Part shown: positions 20,733 through 29,554 of the stretch, in pieces
Layout of the letters: each line of letters begins with the position of its first letter
How positions within the stretch are numbered: position 1 is the first letter of the stretch
NCBI RefSeq assembly: GCF_001921205.1
Contig: NZ_MSIE01000016.1
Coordinates: 1-64,000, forward strand
Length of the DNA: 64,000 nucleotides
Direction of reading: 5' to 3'
From: Actinophytocola xanthii
GTDB taxonomy: Bacteria; Actinomycetota; Actinomycetes; Mycobacteriales; Pseudonocardiaceae
The notes under the pieces: model-generated
Told to the model about the DNA's origin: nothing
Seen by the model: only the letters and a program-made list of their open reading frames with translations
Databases searched by the model: none
Translations under genes and position numbers: made by a program

Positions 20733-22849
20733 TGCTCGACCACGGTGCAGGTGGCCGTGGACGACCTCGACGGGTCGCTCTCGGAGGTGGCGGTGAGCGT
20801 CACCTTCGCCGACGCCGGACCCGCGCCGGTCCTCAGCGCGTGCACCGGGACCTGCACGTAGCGGCCGAACTCGGCGCTGGTGAGCGAGTTGGGCAGGTTG
20901 ACCGCCCAGCCTCGACCGTCCACGGTGGCCGACAACCGGTAGACGTCGGAGTTGAGGTACCGCCGCACGTCCTCCGGATGCTCCCCGGCCGCCGGGGTGC
21001 CCGCGCCGGCGTTGGCGAGCTGGAACCGGCAGGTCGCGAGCCCGGCACCGTTGGGGACGGCGATCGTCGGCAGCACCCGTGCTCCGCGGCGCTGCGGCCC
21101 CGCACCGTCCAGCGATCGGACGGCAACGGTGTAGGTCAGCTCCCCGTCGGCGTCGCGCCGGAGGTTGAGCACGTAGAAGTGCAGCCGGTTGGCCTCGTCG
21201 ACGTACTCGTACTCGCTGCCGGAGTCGTTGCCGGCGTGGAACAACGCGTCGGACAGCTGCCGGTAGTCGCCGATGGTGATCGGAACCTCGGTGCCGTCCG
21301 GCAGCACGTAGTCGGTCATCCCGATGTCCTGCGGGTTGGCGTCGATGACCCACTCGAACGGCGCCCGGTCCTCGTTCTTGGTCTTGGCCAGCAGCACGCC
21401 GGCGTCGGGTGTGAACGAGTCCGCACCCATCCGGTCCACGACCTCGAGCGTGTAGTTCTGGTAGCCGCCGCCGTCGCAGAACGGGTCGGTCGTCGGGTCG
21501 CAGGCCGGGCTCAGGTCCCCGGCGTCGAGCACGATGTTGATGCCGGAGAGCTCGGCCGGTCCGGGTTGGACGACCCGCGCGGTCACGGTCGCGACGACCA
21601 GTCCCGAGTCGGCGAGCGCGTCTCGGGACAGCCGCAGGACGTTGCGCTCGTCGACCATCCCCAGCTTGATCTTGTTGCGCAGCATGTGCTGGGCGCCCAT
21701 CGAGGAGCCGGCGGTCGCCGGGATCACCCAGCGGCTGTGCGGGCCGCCGGGCCCGTTGAACGTCCCGCGGGAGAGCATCTCCCAGATCCCCGAGTACGCC
21801 CGCCGGGGCGGGGTCCCGAACGGGTTGTTGTAGTTGTCGCCGATCCCCAGGATGTGGCTCAGCTCGTGGGCGTAGGTGCTCATGCCCGAGCTCTCCGCCT
21901 GGGTCGAGGAGCCGCCGCCGGCGTTGGGCCAGATGGTCGAGCCGGACGCCCAGGACGTCCAGTCGACGTACCGGGTGTCGACCCAGTTGGGCAGGGCCGG
22001 GTCCGGCGGGCCGAACTCGTCGGTGACGTCCTCCTTGTTCGGGAACTTCATCATCCCGAACTCCTGCCAGGTGGAGGACTCGTCCTGGCCGGCCGAGAGG
22101 AAGAAGACGAAGTCGAACCCGGCCGGCACCTCCGGACCCTCCGCGGCGAGCCACGCGGCGCGGCCGTCGGTGCGGATGTTGCGGTCGCACCGGTCGCCGC
22201 TCGGGCAGCCGTTGCCGTCCTGGAACTCCATCGCGTACTCGTGGGACTTGCCCGGCAGCTGGTAGGGGCCGAACGCGGTCAGGTCGACGCCGTACCGGCC
22301 GCCGGAGTCCTCCATCCACCACTCGTGGATGGTGTGCCCGCGGTTCAGCGTGCCGGGAACGTTGAGGAAGTCGTGGTAGAAGTCGGCCACCTCGGCGCGC
22401 GGGATGTCGTGGGCCTCCGCGCTCGGGTTGCCGAACACCGTGGAGCCCTGCGGTTGGGTCACCGCGAACGGCAGGTTGGGGTAGTCCAGGAGGACGAGCG
22501 CACCTCTGAAGTCCCGTACCGACCCGTCGGTCTCCGGGTCGGCCCAGTTGGTGTTGGGCGGCTTGCGGTAGTCCGCCCACGTCATGTGGTCCGGGTTCTG
22601 CCAGTCCTGCGGGTCCAGCGGGGCGGGGAACCCGGCCTGGACCGCGCGCCTGGCCTCGGGGGGTGTGCCGCCGGGGCGGGACTCCTGCCACGGCTGGCGC
22701 TGCGGCCAGTGGTCGTACTGCCAGGGGTGCTCCGGTGGCGCCGGGGTGTCGGCGGGCGCGGCGGAAGCGGGGCTGACCGCGAGCCCGGCGACCAGCGCCG
22801 TGGCCGAGAACAGCGCCGCCACCAGCAGGGAGTGGCGAGTCACGAACAT
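20729..22849 (-). CDS. Secreted M6-type zinc metalloprotease (706 aa)
   Basis: Signal peptide at residues 1-31 (cleavage near ASA-AP). The M6 (immune inhibitor A-like) catalytic domain holds AHELSHILGIGDNYNN, the HExxH site at 328-332, and further family segments such as VLLDYPNLPF and YHDFLNVPGTLNRGHTIHEWWM. The C-terminal 200 residues are a beta-rich domain that could bind substrate or cell surface, ending with an internal-repeat-like region containing a Cys pair. Its stop overlaps the start of the M64 peptidase gene, so the pair is one operon. The ATG at 22849 is divergent from an esterase gene with a very short shared promoter region. Confidence 0.9.
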   Translation of the reverse strand: MFVTRHSLLVAALFSATALVAGLAVSPASAAPADTPAPPEHPWQYDHWPQRQPWQESRPGGTPPEARRAVQAGFPAPLDPQDWQNPDHMTWADYRKPPNTNWADPETDGSVRDFRGALVLLDYPNLPFAVTQPQGSTVFGNPSAEAHDIPRAEVADFYHDFLNVPGTLNRGHTIHEWWMEDSGGRYGVDLTAFGPYQLPGKSHEYAMEFQDGNGCPSGDRCDRNIRTDGRAAWLAAEGPEVPAGFDFVFFLSAGQDESSTWQEFGMMKFPNKEDVTDEFGPPDPALPNWVDTRYVDWTSWASGSTIWPNAGGGSSTQAESSGMSTYAHELSHILGIGDNYNNPFGTPPRRAYSGIWEMLSRGTFNGPGGPHSRWVIPATAGSSMGAQHMLRNKIKLGMVDERNVLRLSRDALADSGLVVATVTARVVQPGPAELSGINIVLDAGDLSPACDPTTDPFCDGGGYQNYTLEVVDRMGADSFTPDAGVLLAKTKNEDRAPFEWVIDANPQDIGMTDYVLPDGTEVPITIGDYRQLSDALFHAGNDSGSEYEYVDEANRLHFYVLNLRRDADGELTYTVAVRSLDGAGPQRRGARVLPTIAVPNGAGLATCRFQLANAGAGTPAAGEHPEDVRRYLNSDVYRLSATVDGRGWAVNLPNSLTSAEFGRYVQVPVHALRTGAGPASAKVTLTATSESDPSRSSTATCTVVEQ

Positions 22850-22914
22850 CGACGCTAGCTCCGGTGACCAGCTCGGACAAGCGGCCGATCGGTGTGCGTG
22901 TGAGACTCACCGGC

Positions 22915-24249
22915 GTGACACAGGTGAGGACGGCGGCCGGGGTCGTCCGCGGGAGCGTCGCCGACGGAGTGCACTCGTTCCGGGGAATTCCCTACGCGGC
23001 GGAGCCGTCCGGCCCGCTGCGGTTCGCCGCTCCGGCGCCGCCGGTGCCCTGGTCGGGGATCAGGGACGCACTCGAGTTCGGCCCGGCGCCGCCCCAGCCC
23101 GCGCCGGCGCCCGGCCTCGCACCGGCCTGGCGGCCCGAGGACGGCCTGGACTGCCTCACCGCGAATGTGTGGACGCCGGCACCGGGCGGGTCCGGTCTGC
23201 CGGTCATGGTCTGGCTCCACGGCGGACGCTGGACGATCGGCTCCGCCGCCATGCCGCAGTACGACGGCTCGCTGCTCGCGGCCGCCGGGGTCGTCGTGGT
23301 GACGCTGAACTACCGGCTCGGGTTCGAGGGCTTCGGCCACCTGCCGGGCGCACCGGACAACCGAGGGCTGCTCGACCAGCTCGCGGCGCTGTCCTGGGTC
23401 CGGGAGAACATGGCCGGGTTCGGCGGGAACCCCGACAACGTCACCGTCCTCGGCCACTCGGCGGGCGCGGCGTCGGCAGTGCTGCTGATGCGCGGCGGGC
23501 TGGCGCGGCGGGTCGTCGCGCAGAGCGTTCCGTCGGGCTGCCTGACCGTGCAGGAGGCGGCGCGGGTCACCGACGAACTCGCCGCGGCCGCGGGCGTGCC
23601 GCCATCGCTGTCCGGCTTCGCCGGGCTGGAGCCGGTGGTGGACCTTCCCGGCAGGTTCGGCCCGGTACTGGACGGCACCGTGGTCACCGGGGAGCCGTGG
23701 ACGGCGGTGGCGCCGGAGGTGGACCTGGTGTGCGGGTTCACCCACGAGGAGTTCCGCGGCTTCGACGCGGCACGCACCGGCGACGTCGAGGGTGCGGCAG
23801 CGGTGTTCGGCCTCCCGCCGTCGGCGGCGGAGCTGTACCAGGCGACCGAGGACCCGTTCATGACGCTGATGTCCGACGCCCTGGTCCGGATGCCGACCAC
23901 CCGCGTCGCGGCCGCGCATGCCGCGGCGGGCGGGCGGACCTGGCTCTACGACTTCACCTGGCGCGGACCGCTCGGCGCGGCGCACGGGGTGGACGTGCCG
24001 TTCACCTTCGGCGTCCTCACCGGCCGGTACGCGGAGCGGCTGCTCGGCCCGGCCGGTGCGACCGAGTCCGCGGCAGCCCTCTCGGCCGCGCTGCGCACCG
24101 CGTGGACGTCGTTCGCCGCGACCGGCGACCCAGGCTGGCCGCGCTACGAGCCCTCGGCGCACTGGACCCGGCTCTGGGACGACCCGGTGCTCGACGTGCC
24201 CTACCCGCTGGCGGACTCGGCACAACTCTGGGACGTCGAGCAGCCGTAG
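22915..24249 (+). CDS. Type-B carboxylesterase (444 aa)
   Basis: Alpha/beta-hydrolase of the COesterase family: N-terminal TAAGVVRGSVADGVHSFRGI, oxyanion region VMVWLHGGRW, nucleophile elbow GHSAGAAS (Ser in GxSxG), and a C-terminal catalytic His in GAAHGVDVPFTFG. At about 444 residues it is slightly shorter than the usual 480-520. The frame opens at GTG 22864, but that leaves only 14 bases to the divergent protease start; GTG 22915 begins the conserved domain and leaves room for two promoters, so it is preferred. No signal peptide. Hydrolysis of carboxylic esters; natural substrate unknown. Confidence 0.88.
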   Translation: MTQVRTAAGVVRGSVADGVHSFRGIPYAAEPSGPLRFAAPAPPVPWSGIRDALEFGPAPPQPAPAPGLAPAWRPEDGLDCLTANVWTPAPGGSGLPVMVWLHGGRWTIGSAAMPQYDGSLLAAAGVVVVTLNYRLGFEGFGHLPGAPDNRGLLDQLAALSWVRENMAGFGGNPDNVTVLGHSAGAASAVLLMRGGLARRVVAQSVPSGCLTVQEAARVTDELAAAAGVPPSLSGFAGLEPVVDLPGRFGPVLDGTVVTGEPWTAVAPEVDLVCGFTHEEFRGFDAARTGDVEGAAAVFGLPPSAAELYQATEDPFMTLMSDALVRMPTTRVAAAHAAAGGRTWLYDFTWRGPLGAAHGVDVPFTFGVLTGRYAERLLGPAGATESAAALSAALRTAWTSFAATGDPGWPRYEPSAHWTRLWDDPVLDVPYPLADSAQLWDVEQP

Positions 24250-24259
24250 CATGCCCAGC

Positions 24260-25840
24260 TCAGGGCAGCGTGTCCAGGTGCGGGCCGACGGTGTTGGCGA
24301 AGGCGCCGCCGTTCGTGACGTCCCAGTTGATCGACCAGGTCATCGCGCCCCGGATGCCGGGGTAGGTCCGGGGTGGACGGAACGAGCCGCACCTCGTTCC
24401 CCTGGCCAGACAGTCCAGCGCGTCGTTCACCACCGACGGCGCGACGACGCCGCCGCCGGCCGCGCCGGGCCCGGCCGGGAGACCGAGGGCAACCTGGTCT
24501 GGCCGCAACCCGTTCTCCAGCTGGATGCACGCCAGCGCGGTGAGGAAGTTGACCGTGCCCTGGGTGTAGGCCTGCGCCTGGTCGCAGCCGAGCATCGAGC
24601 CGGAGTTGTAGAACTGGGTGTGCACGACGGTGAGGATGTCCCGGACAGACAGTGCGAGCGCGAAGTACGAGCCGCTGGTGGACTGCATGTCGATGGTCTG
24701 CGGGGCCATCGTGATGATCAGGCTCGGGCCGACCTGGTCGCGCAGCGCACGCAGGGCCTGGGCCATGTAGGTCGGGTTGAGACCGTTCTCCAAGTCGATG
24801 TCGACGCCGTCGAACCCGTACTCCGCCATGATCGACCGCACGCTGGCGGCGAAGTTCGCCGCGGCGGTCGCGTCGGCGACGACCACCCGGCCCGCCTCCC
24901 CGCCCACGGACAGGATCACCTTCTTGCCGCGCGACTTCAACGCGGCCACGTCGGCCTTGAACTGGGCGTCGGTGTAGCCGCCGAGGGCGGTCGACAACTC
25001 GGGGTCGACGCCGAAGTCCACCTGTCCCTGGGTGCTGGTCGCCTCCGCGAAGGCCACGGCCACCAGGTCGTACTCGCTCGGAACGGCGGAGAGCCGAAGC
25101 TCGGCGGCCGGGTTGACGAAGTTGTGCCAGTAGCCGGTGAGGAAGTGCCTCGGCAGGTCCGCCTGGGGGCAGCCGGCGGTGGTGGCGGTGACCGCGCCGC
25201 TGCGCGGTGACTCGCCGACGCTGTTGTACGCGGCGACGGTGTACGTGCGGCTGGCACACGCGGGCAGCCCGGAGATGGTGACCGAGCTGGCGGTGACCGA
25301 AGCGCGCTGGGTGTCGCCCTCGTAGACCCGGTAGCCGGTGACCGTGCCTGGCGCGGCGGTCCAGGCGAGGGTGACCGACGAGGTGGTGGCGGCGGTGACC
25401 CGCGGCGCGCCGGGGGCGCCGGGCACGCCCGGCCCCGGGTCGCCGCCGCCGGCGCAGGGCAGACCGTTGACCCGGCACCCGGTCGGCGTGCCCGGCCCGG
25501 TGCCGAGCAGCCCGAAGCTCACGCTGGCGCCAGGCGCGAGGACGCCGTTGTACTCCCGGTTGGTGAACGTGTGGTGGTTGCCGGACGAGGTGAGCAGCGC
25601 GTCCCAGTAGCTGCCGACGCCCGTCCCGGCCGGCAGGTCGAACTCCACCCGCCAGCCGTTGACCGTGCTGGTACCCCCGTTGGTGACCGTGAACCGGCCT
25701 TCCCAACCCGACCCCCAGTCGGAGGTGCGGACGAACACGGCGCTCTCCCCCGCCGCGGCGGCCACCGGGGCGGTGGTGCCGGCACAGGCGAGGACGGCCG
25801 CGACGAGGACGGCGACGAGCCGGGCGAGGTGACGCTTCAT
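24260..25840 (-). CDS. Secreted GH18 chitinase with CBM2 and fibronectin III domains (526 aa)
   Basis: Signal peptide (1-30), then a family 2 carbohydrate-binding module (about 32-135: SGWEGRFTVTNGG, NGWRVEFDL), a fibronectin type III domain (about 145-225) and a GH18 catalytic barrel (about 235-526). The active-site signature is GFDGVDIDLENG (DxxDxDxE), with SVGGE upstream as the other GH18 hallmark. This is the classic domain order of streptomycete chitinases, degrading chitin outside the cell. The ATG at 25840 has GGAGG six bases upstream. A dre operator lies 50 bases upstream of the start, predicting repression by DasR and release by glucosamine-6-phosphate. Confidence 0.95.
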   Translation of the reverse strand: MKRHLARLVAVLVAAVLACAGTTAPVAAAAGESAVFVRTSDWGSGWEGRFTVTNGGTSTVNGWRVEFDLPAGTGVGSYWDALLTSSGNHHTFTNREYNGVLAPGASVSFGLLGTGPGTPTGCRVNGLPCAGGGDPGPGVPGAPGAPRVTAATTSSVTLAWTAAPGTVTGYRVYEGDTQRASVTASSVTISGLPACASRTYTVAAYNSVGESPRSGAVTATTAGCPQADLPRHFLTGYWHNFVNPAAELRLSAVPSEYDLVAVAFAEATSTQGQVDFGVDPELSTALGGYTDAQFKADVAALKSRGKKVILSVGGEAGRVVVADATAAANFAASVRSIMAEYGFDGVDIDLENGLNPTYMAQALRALRDQVGPSLIITMAPQTIDMQSTSGSYFALALSVRDILTVVHTQFYNSGSMLGCDQAQAYTQGTVNFLTALACIQLENGLRPDQVALGLPAGPGAAGGGVVAPSVVNDALDCLARGTRCGSFRPPRTYPGIRGAMTWSINWDVTNGGAFANTVGPHLDTLP

Positions 25841-25889
25841 GACGGCCTCCGATGGCGCGCCGTGAGCAGGGAGGCACGGCACGTCACCT

Positions 25890-25905
25890 AAATGTCTAGA
25901 CCAAT
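25890..25905. promoter_or_regulatory. dre-type DasR operator upstream of the chitinase gene
   Basis: The 16-mer AAATGTCTAGACCAAT matches the DasR-responsive element consensus ACTGGTCTAGACCACT at 12 of 16 positions, including the central GTCTAGACCA. It lies about 50 bases from the chitinase ATG, where dre sites of Streptomyces chitinase promoters occur. Confidence 0.7.
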
Positions 25906-25967
25906 CGGTCGTGGTTGTCCAGAAGGGGACGGGGGAATAGGCGACCGGCTAGGGTGGTTGGAGGCGG

Positions 25968-25985
25968 TAGTTGAACTAACAACTA
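25968..25985. promoter_or_regulatory. Perfect palindrome in front of the luciferase-like monooxygenase gene
   Basis: TAGTTG (25968-25973) and CAACTA (25980-25985) form a 6-bp perfect inverted repeat with a 6-base spacer, about 20 bases before the monooxygenase start. The form is that of a MarR- or similar dimer operator. No such regulator gene is adjacent, so the binding protein would be encoded elsewhere. Confidence 0.45.
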
Positions 25986-26003
25986 TTGAGGGTGATGGCA
26001 GTG

Positions 26004-27092
26004 ATGCAGTTCGGGATCTTCACCGTCGGCGACGTGACCACGGACCCGACGACCGGGGAGACCGTGAGCGAGTACGAGCGGATCAAGGCGATGGTGACGA
26101 TCGCGCTCAAGGCCGAGGAGGTCGGGCTCGACGTGTTCGCCACCGGCGAGCACCACAACCCGCCGTTCGTGCCGTCCTCGCCCACGACGATGCTCGGCTA
26201 CGTCGCCGCGCGCACCGAGCGGCTGGTGCTGTCCACCGCGACGACCCTGATCACCACGAACGATCCGGTCAAGATCGCCGAGGACTACGCCATGCTCCAG
26301 CACCTGGCCGACGGCCGGGTGGACCTGATCATGGGACGGGGCAACACCGGCCCGGTCTACCCGTGGTTCGGCCAGGACATCCGCAACGGCATCCCGCTCG
26401 CGATCGAGAACTACGCCCTGCTGCACCAGCTCTGGCGCGAGGACGTCGTGGACTGGGAGGGCCGGTTCCGCACGCCGCTCCAGGGCTTCACCTCGACCCC
26501 GCGTCCCCTCGACGGCGTGCCGCCGTTCGTCTGGCACGGCTCGATCCGCAGCCCCGAGATCGCCGAGCAGGCGGCCTACTACGGCGACGGCTTCTTCGCC
26601 AACAACATCTTCTGGCCCAAGGAGCACTACATGCGGCTCATCGGGCTGTACCGGCAGCGCTACGCCCACTACGGACACGGAACGCCGGAGCAGGCCATCG
26701 TCGGCCTCGGCGGACAGGTGTTCATGCGGAAGAACTCGCAGGACGCGGTGCGGGAGTTCCGGCCCTACTTCGACAACGCCCCGGTGTACGGGCACGGGCC
26801 GTCGCTCGAGGACTTCATGGCCCAGACCCCGCTCACCGTGGGCAGCCCGCAGCAGGTGATCGACCGGACGCTCGAGTTCCGTCAGTACTTCGGCGACTAC
26901 CAGCGCCAGCTGTTCCTGATGGACCACGCCGGCCTACCGCTCAAGACGGTGCTGGAGCAGCTGGACATCCTCGGCGAGGAGGTCGTCCCGGTGCTGCGCA
27001 AGGAGTTCGCGGTCGGGCGGCCGGCCGAGGTGCCGGACGCTCCGACCCACGCCTCGCTGGTCGAGGCCGCACGGAAGGTTTCCGTCCAATGA
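26004..27092 (+). CDS. LLM class flavin-dependent oxidoreductase (362 aa)
   Basis: A bacterial luciferase-like TIM barrel for most of its length: MQFGIFTVGD, EEVGLDVFATGEHHNPPFV, GRVDLIMGRGNTGPVYPWFG and WHGSIRSPEIAEQAA are the family's flavin and active-site regions. It uses reduced FMN and oxygen, and belongs to the subgroup usually paired with a small FMN reductase. Here that reductase follows with a 4-base overlap (ATGA), forming a two-component monooxygenase. ATG 26004 is preferred because it begins the conserved MQFG and has GAGGG 11 bases upstream; ATG 25995 is possible. Substrate unknown. Confidence 0.9.
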   Translation: MQFGIFTVGDVTTDPTTGETVSEYERIKAMVTIALKAEEVGLDVFATGEHHNPPFVPSSPTTMLGYVAARTERLVLSTATTLITTNDPVKIAEDYAMLQHLADGRVDLIMGRGNTGPVYPWFGQDIRNGIPLAIENYALLHQLWREDVVDWEGRFRTPLQGFTSTPRPLDGVPPFVWHGSIRSPEIAEQAAYYGDGFFANNIFWPKEHYMRLIGLYRQRYAHYGHGTPEQAIVGLGGQVFMRKNSQDAVREFRPYFDNAPVYGHGPSLEDFMAQTPLTVGSPQQVIDRTLEFRQYFGDYQRQLFLMDHAGLPLKTVLEQLDILGEEVVPVLRKEFAVGRPAEVPDAPTHASLVEAARKVSVQ

Positions 27093-27694
27093 GGACCCTA
27101 GTTGTCGTGTCGGCGGGGCTGACCGTTCCGTCCTCTACCAGGCTGCTGGCCGACCGCCTCGCCACGGCGGTCGCCGGCCAGACCGAGGTGCGTGTCGACG
27201 TGGTCGAGCTGCGCGACCTGGCGACCGACATCGCCAACAACCTGGTGACCGGCTTCCCGAGCCCGAGGCTGGCCGCGGCCCTGGAGACGGTCACCCGGGC
27301 CGACGGCCTGGTCGCGGCGACGCCGATCTTCACGGCCTCCTACTCCGGGCTGTTCAAGTCGTTCTTCGACGTGCTCGACCCGGAGGCGTTGACCGGCAAG
27401 CCCGTCCTGGTCGCGGCGACCGGCGGCACCGCCCGCCACTCGCTCGCGCTCGAGCACGCGCTGCGGCCCCTGTTCACCTACCTGCGGGCGGTCGTGGTCC
27501 CGACCGCGGTCTACGCCGCGCCCGAGGACTGGGCCTCGGCGGGCACCGACGACCTGGCGCACCGCATCGCCCGTGCGGCGGGGGAGCTGGCCGAGCTCAT
27601 GGCCGGCCGCCCGCCGGCCGTAGCACCGCAGGCCGAGCAGGTGGTGCCGTTCGCCCAGCAGCTGGCCGCACTGCGCGTGCGGCCCGAGGGCTGA
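27089..27694 (+). CDS. NAD(P)H-dependent FMN reductase (201 aa)
   Basis: Flavodoxin-like FMN reductase: N-terminal VVSAGLTVPSSTRLLADRL phosphate-binding region, the ATPIFTASYSGLFKSFFD flavin loop and AATGGTARH. This matches the CE1759-type reductases that accompany LLM monooxygenases. The ATG overlaps the monooxygenase stop (ATGA), so it should supply reduced FMN to that enzyme. A short C-terminal tail (VVPFAQQLAALRV) is typical of the subgroup. Confidence 0.9.
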   Translation: MRTLVVVSAGLTVPSSTRLLADRLATAVAGQTEVRVDVVELRDLATDIANNLVTGFPSPRLAAALETVTRADGLVAATPIFTASYSGLFKSFFDVLDPEALTGKPVLVAATGGTARHSLALEHALRPLFTYLRAVVVPTAVYAAPEDWASAGTDDLAHRIARAAGELAELMAGRPPAVAPQAEQVVPFAQQLAALRVRPEG

Positions 27695-27707
27695 GCGGCC
27701 GGGCGGG

Positions 27708-28127
27708 TCAGGGCCGGATGCGCCGCGACACCGCGTGGGCGAGGTCGGTGACCAGCCGGGTGAGACGCTCCGACGGCGCGCCGGGCGAGACGTGGCCGCG
27801 CAGGCGCAGCGTCAGCCCGGCCACCTGCCGCCCGTCGTGGCTGAGCACCGGCGCGGAGAACTCGGAGCGCCGCCGCGGCGACACGACCTCGTGCCAGGAG
27901 CCGGTGAGCCGGTAGACGCCGTCGTCCTCGTCCCGCCACACGACGTCCATGTCCTGGAGCGTGCCGAGGATGCGGTGGACCGAGGACTTCGGCAGGCCCG
28001 TCCGGTCGACCAGGCGGGCCAGGCGCATGCCGTTCGGGTTCGCGGAGAGCAGCTCCAGCAGGCGGAAGGCGTTGCGGACCGAACGGCAGGAGGATCCTGC
28101 CTGGGCTACAAGAGGTTCGGCGGTCAT
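27708..28127 (-). CDS. Short IclR-like transcriptional regulator (139 aa)
   Basis: Residues 15-75 are an IclR-type winged helix-turn-helix (SVRNAFRLLELLSANPNGMR, TGLPKSSVHRILGTL). Normally a 170-residue effector domain follows; here only its last part is present (FSAPVLSHDGRQVAGLTLRL and the final helix ending SRRIRP), so about 80-100 central residues are absent. GGAGGT sits 6 bases before ATG 28127, supporting that start. The gene is divergent from the transporter/5-oxoprolinase operon and is its likely local regulator. Short two-part IclR proteins are known in actinobacteria, so this need not be a damaged gene. Confidence 0.8.
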   Translation of the reverse strand: MTAEPLVAQAGSSCRSVRNAFRLLELLSANPNGMRLARLVDRTGLPKSSVHRILGTLQDMDVVWRDEDDGVYRLTGSWHEVVSPRRRSEFSAPVLSHDGRQVAGLTLRLRGHVSPGAPSERLTRLVTDLAHAVSRRIRP

Positions 28128-28234
28128 GGATACCTCCATTCGGGCCGTATGTAGAACGTGAGTATTGCAGGATCGTCCTACGAAATCTAGCCTCATAGGG
28201 GTGATGCCACCCGGCTGATGGGATGTGATCGCCC

Positions 28235-29554
28235 ATGACCTCCGCTCGACCCGCCGTGGAACCCCGCGAACTGCGCCGCGCCTACACCGCGAGCCTGTCC
28301 GGAACCGCACTCGAGTACTACGACTTCGCCGCCTACTCCGTCGCCGCCGCAACGGTCTTCGGCGACATCTTCTTCCCCTCGGGGGACGACCTCGCCGGCA
28401 CGATGGCCGCCTTCTCCACCTACGCCGTCGGATATCTGGCCCGGCCACTGGGCGGGTTCCTGTTCGGCCGGCTCGGTGACGTCATCGGCCGCAAGAAGAT
28501 TCTCGTGTACACGCTGATGCTGGCCGGAATCGCGACCTTCCTCATCGGACTGTTGCCCACCCACGCCGCGATCGGTGGCCTGGCGGCGGTGCTGCTGGTG
28601 ACGCTTCGCTTCGCCCAGGGTGTCGCCGTGGGCGGCGAGTGGGGCGGCGCCGTCCTGCTTTCCAGCGAGTACGGCGATCCGCGCCGGCGCGGGTTCTGGG
28701 CGTCGGCGGCGCAGATCGGTCCGCCCGCCGGAACCCTGCTCGCCAACGGGGTGCTGGCGCTGCTGTCCGGCGTGCTCTCGGAGGACGCGTTCACGTCCTG
28801 GGGCTGGCGGATCGCGTTCCTGCTGTCGGCCGTGCTCGTCCTGTTCGGACTGTGGATCCGGCTGCGGCTCGAGGAGACGCCGGTGTTCCGGGAGATCGCC
28901 GACCGGGGCGAGCGGCCGACCGCCCCGGTGTCCGAGGTCGTCGCCACCGAGCGGCGCGCGCTGCTCGCCGGGATCCTGGTCCGCGTCTGCCCCGACGTCC
29001 TCTACTCCCTGTTCACCGTGTTCACGCTGACCTACATCACCCAGGAGCTGGGCATGTCCCGCAGCCAGGGCTCGACCGCGGTGATGATCGGCTCGGCGTG
29101 CCAGCTGCTGCTGATGCCAGCCTTCGGCGCGCTCTCGGACCGGATGAACCGCCGGCGGCTGTACCTCTACGGCACGATCGCCGCGGCGGTCTGGCCGTTC
29201 GTGTTCTTCCCGATGATCGGCGGCGGTTCCTTCGTCCTGCTGGTGCTCGGGGTCGTCGTCGCGCTGGTGATCCACGCCGTGCTCTACGGACCGCAGGCCG
29301 CGCTGCTCACCGAGCAGTTCTCGCCCCGGCTGCGCTACACCGGCTCCTCGCTCGCCTACACGCTGGCCGGCGTCATCGGCGGCGCTCCCGCTCCGCTGAT
29401 CCTGACCGCGCTGTTGGCCGCTTTCGACAGCTGGTGGATCCTGGCCGCGTACCTGCTGTTCACCGCCGCGCTCACCGGTGTCGGGCTGTGGCTCGCCCGC
29501 GACCCGGTGGTGGACCCCGAGGAGGAGACCGTGGCTGAGGCGGTGACCAGGTGA
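28235..29554 (+). CDS. MFS transporter, metabolite:H+ symporter family (439 aa)
   Basis: Twelve-helix major facilitator of the MHS type: N-terminal GTALEYYDFAAYSVAA, loop 2-3 GRLGDVIGRKKILV, RFAQGVAVGGEWGGAVLL, and RMNRRRLYLYG in the C-half. Close relatives take up organic acids or amino acid derivatives. It is the first gene of an operon with pxpA (4-base GTGA overlap), so import of 5-oxoproline or a related lactam is the likely role. Divergent from the short IclR-like regulator. Confidence 0.9.
   Translation: MTSARPAVEPRELRRAYTASLSGTALEYYDFAAYSVAAATVFGDIFFPSGDDLAGTMAAFSTYAVGYLARPLGGFLFGRLGDVIGRKKILVYTLMLAGIATFLIGLLPTHAAIGGLAAVLLVTLRFAQGVAVGGEWGGAVLLSSEYGDPRRRGFWASAAQIGPPAGTLLANGVLALLSGVLSEDAFTSWGWRIAFLLSAVLVLFGLWIRLRLEETPVFREIADRGERPTAPVSEVVATERRALLAGILVRVCPDVLYSLFTVFTLTYITQELGMSRSQGSTAVMIGSACQLLLMPAFGALSDRMNRRRLYLYGTIAAAVWPFVFFPMIGGGSFVLLVLGVVVALVIHAVLYGPQAALLTEQFSPRLRYTGSSLAYTLAGVIGGAPAPLILTALLAAFDSWWILAAYLLFTAALTGVGLWLARDPVVDPEEETVAEAVTR

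Noticed and set aside
18477-22910. 1477-codon leftward frame covering both protease genes
   Set aside because: Only its last 751 codons (M64) are real; the first part is an out-of-frame reading of the M6 gene. The same holds for 60606-63077, whose true gene starts at 61970.
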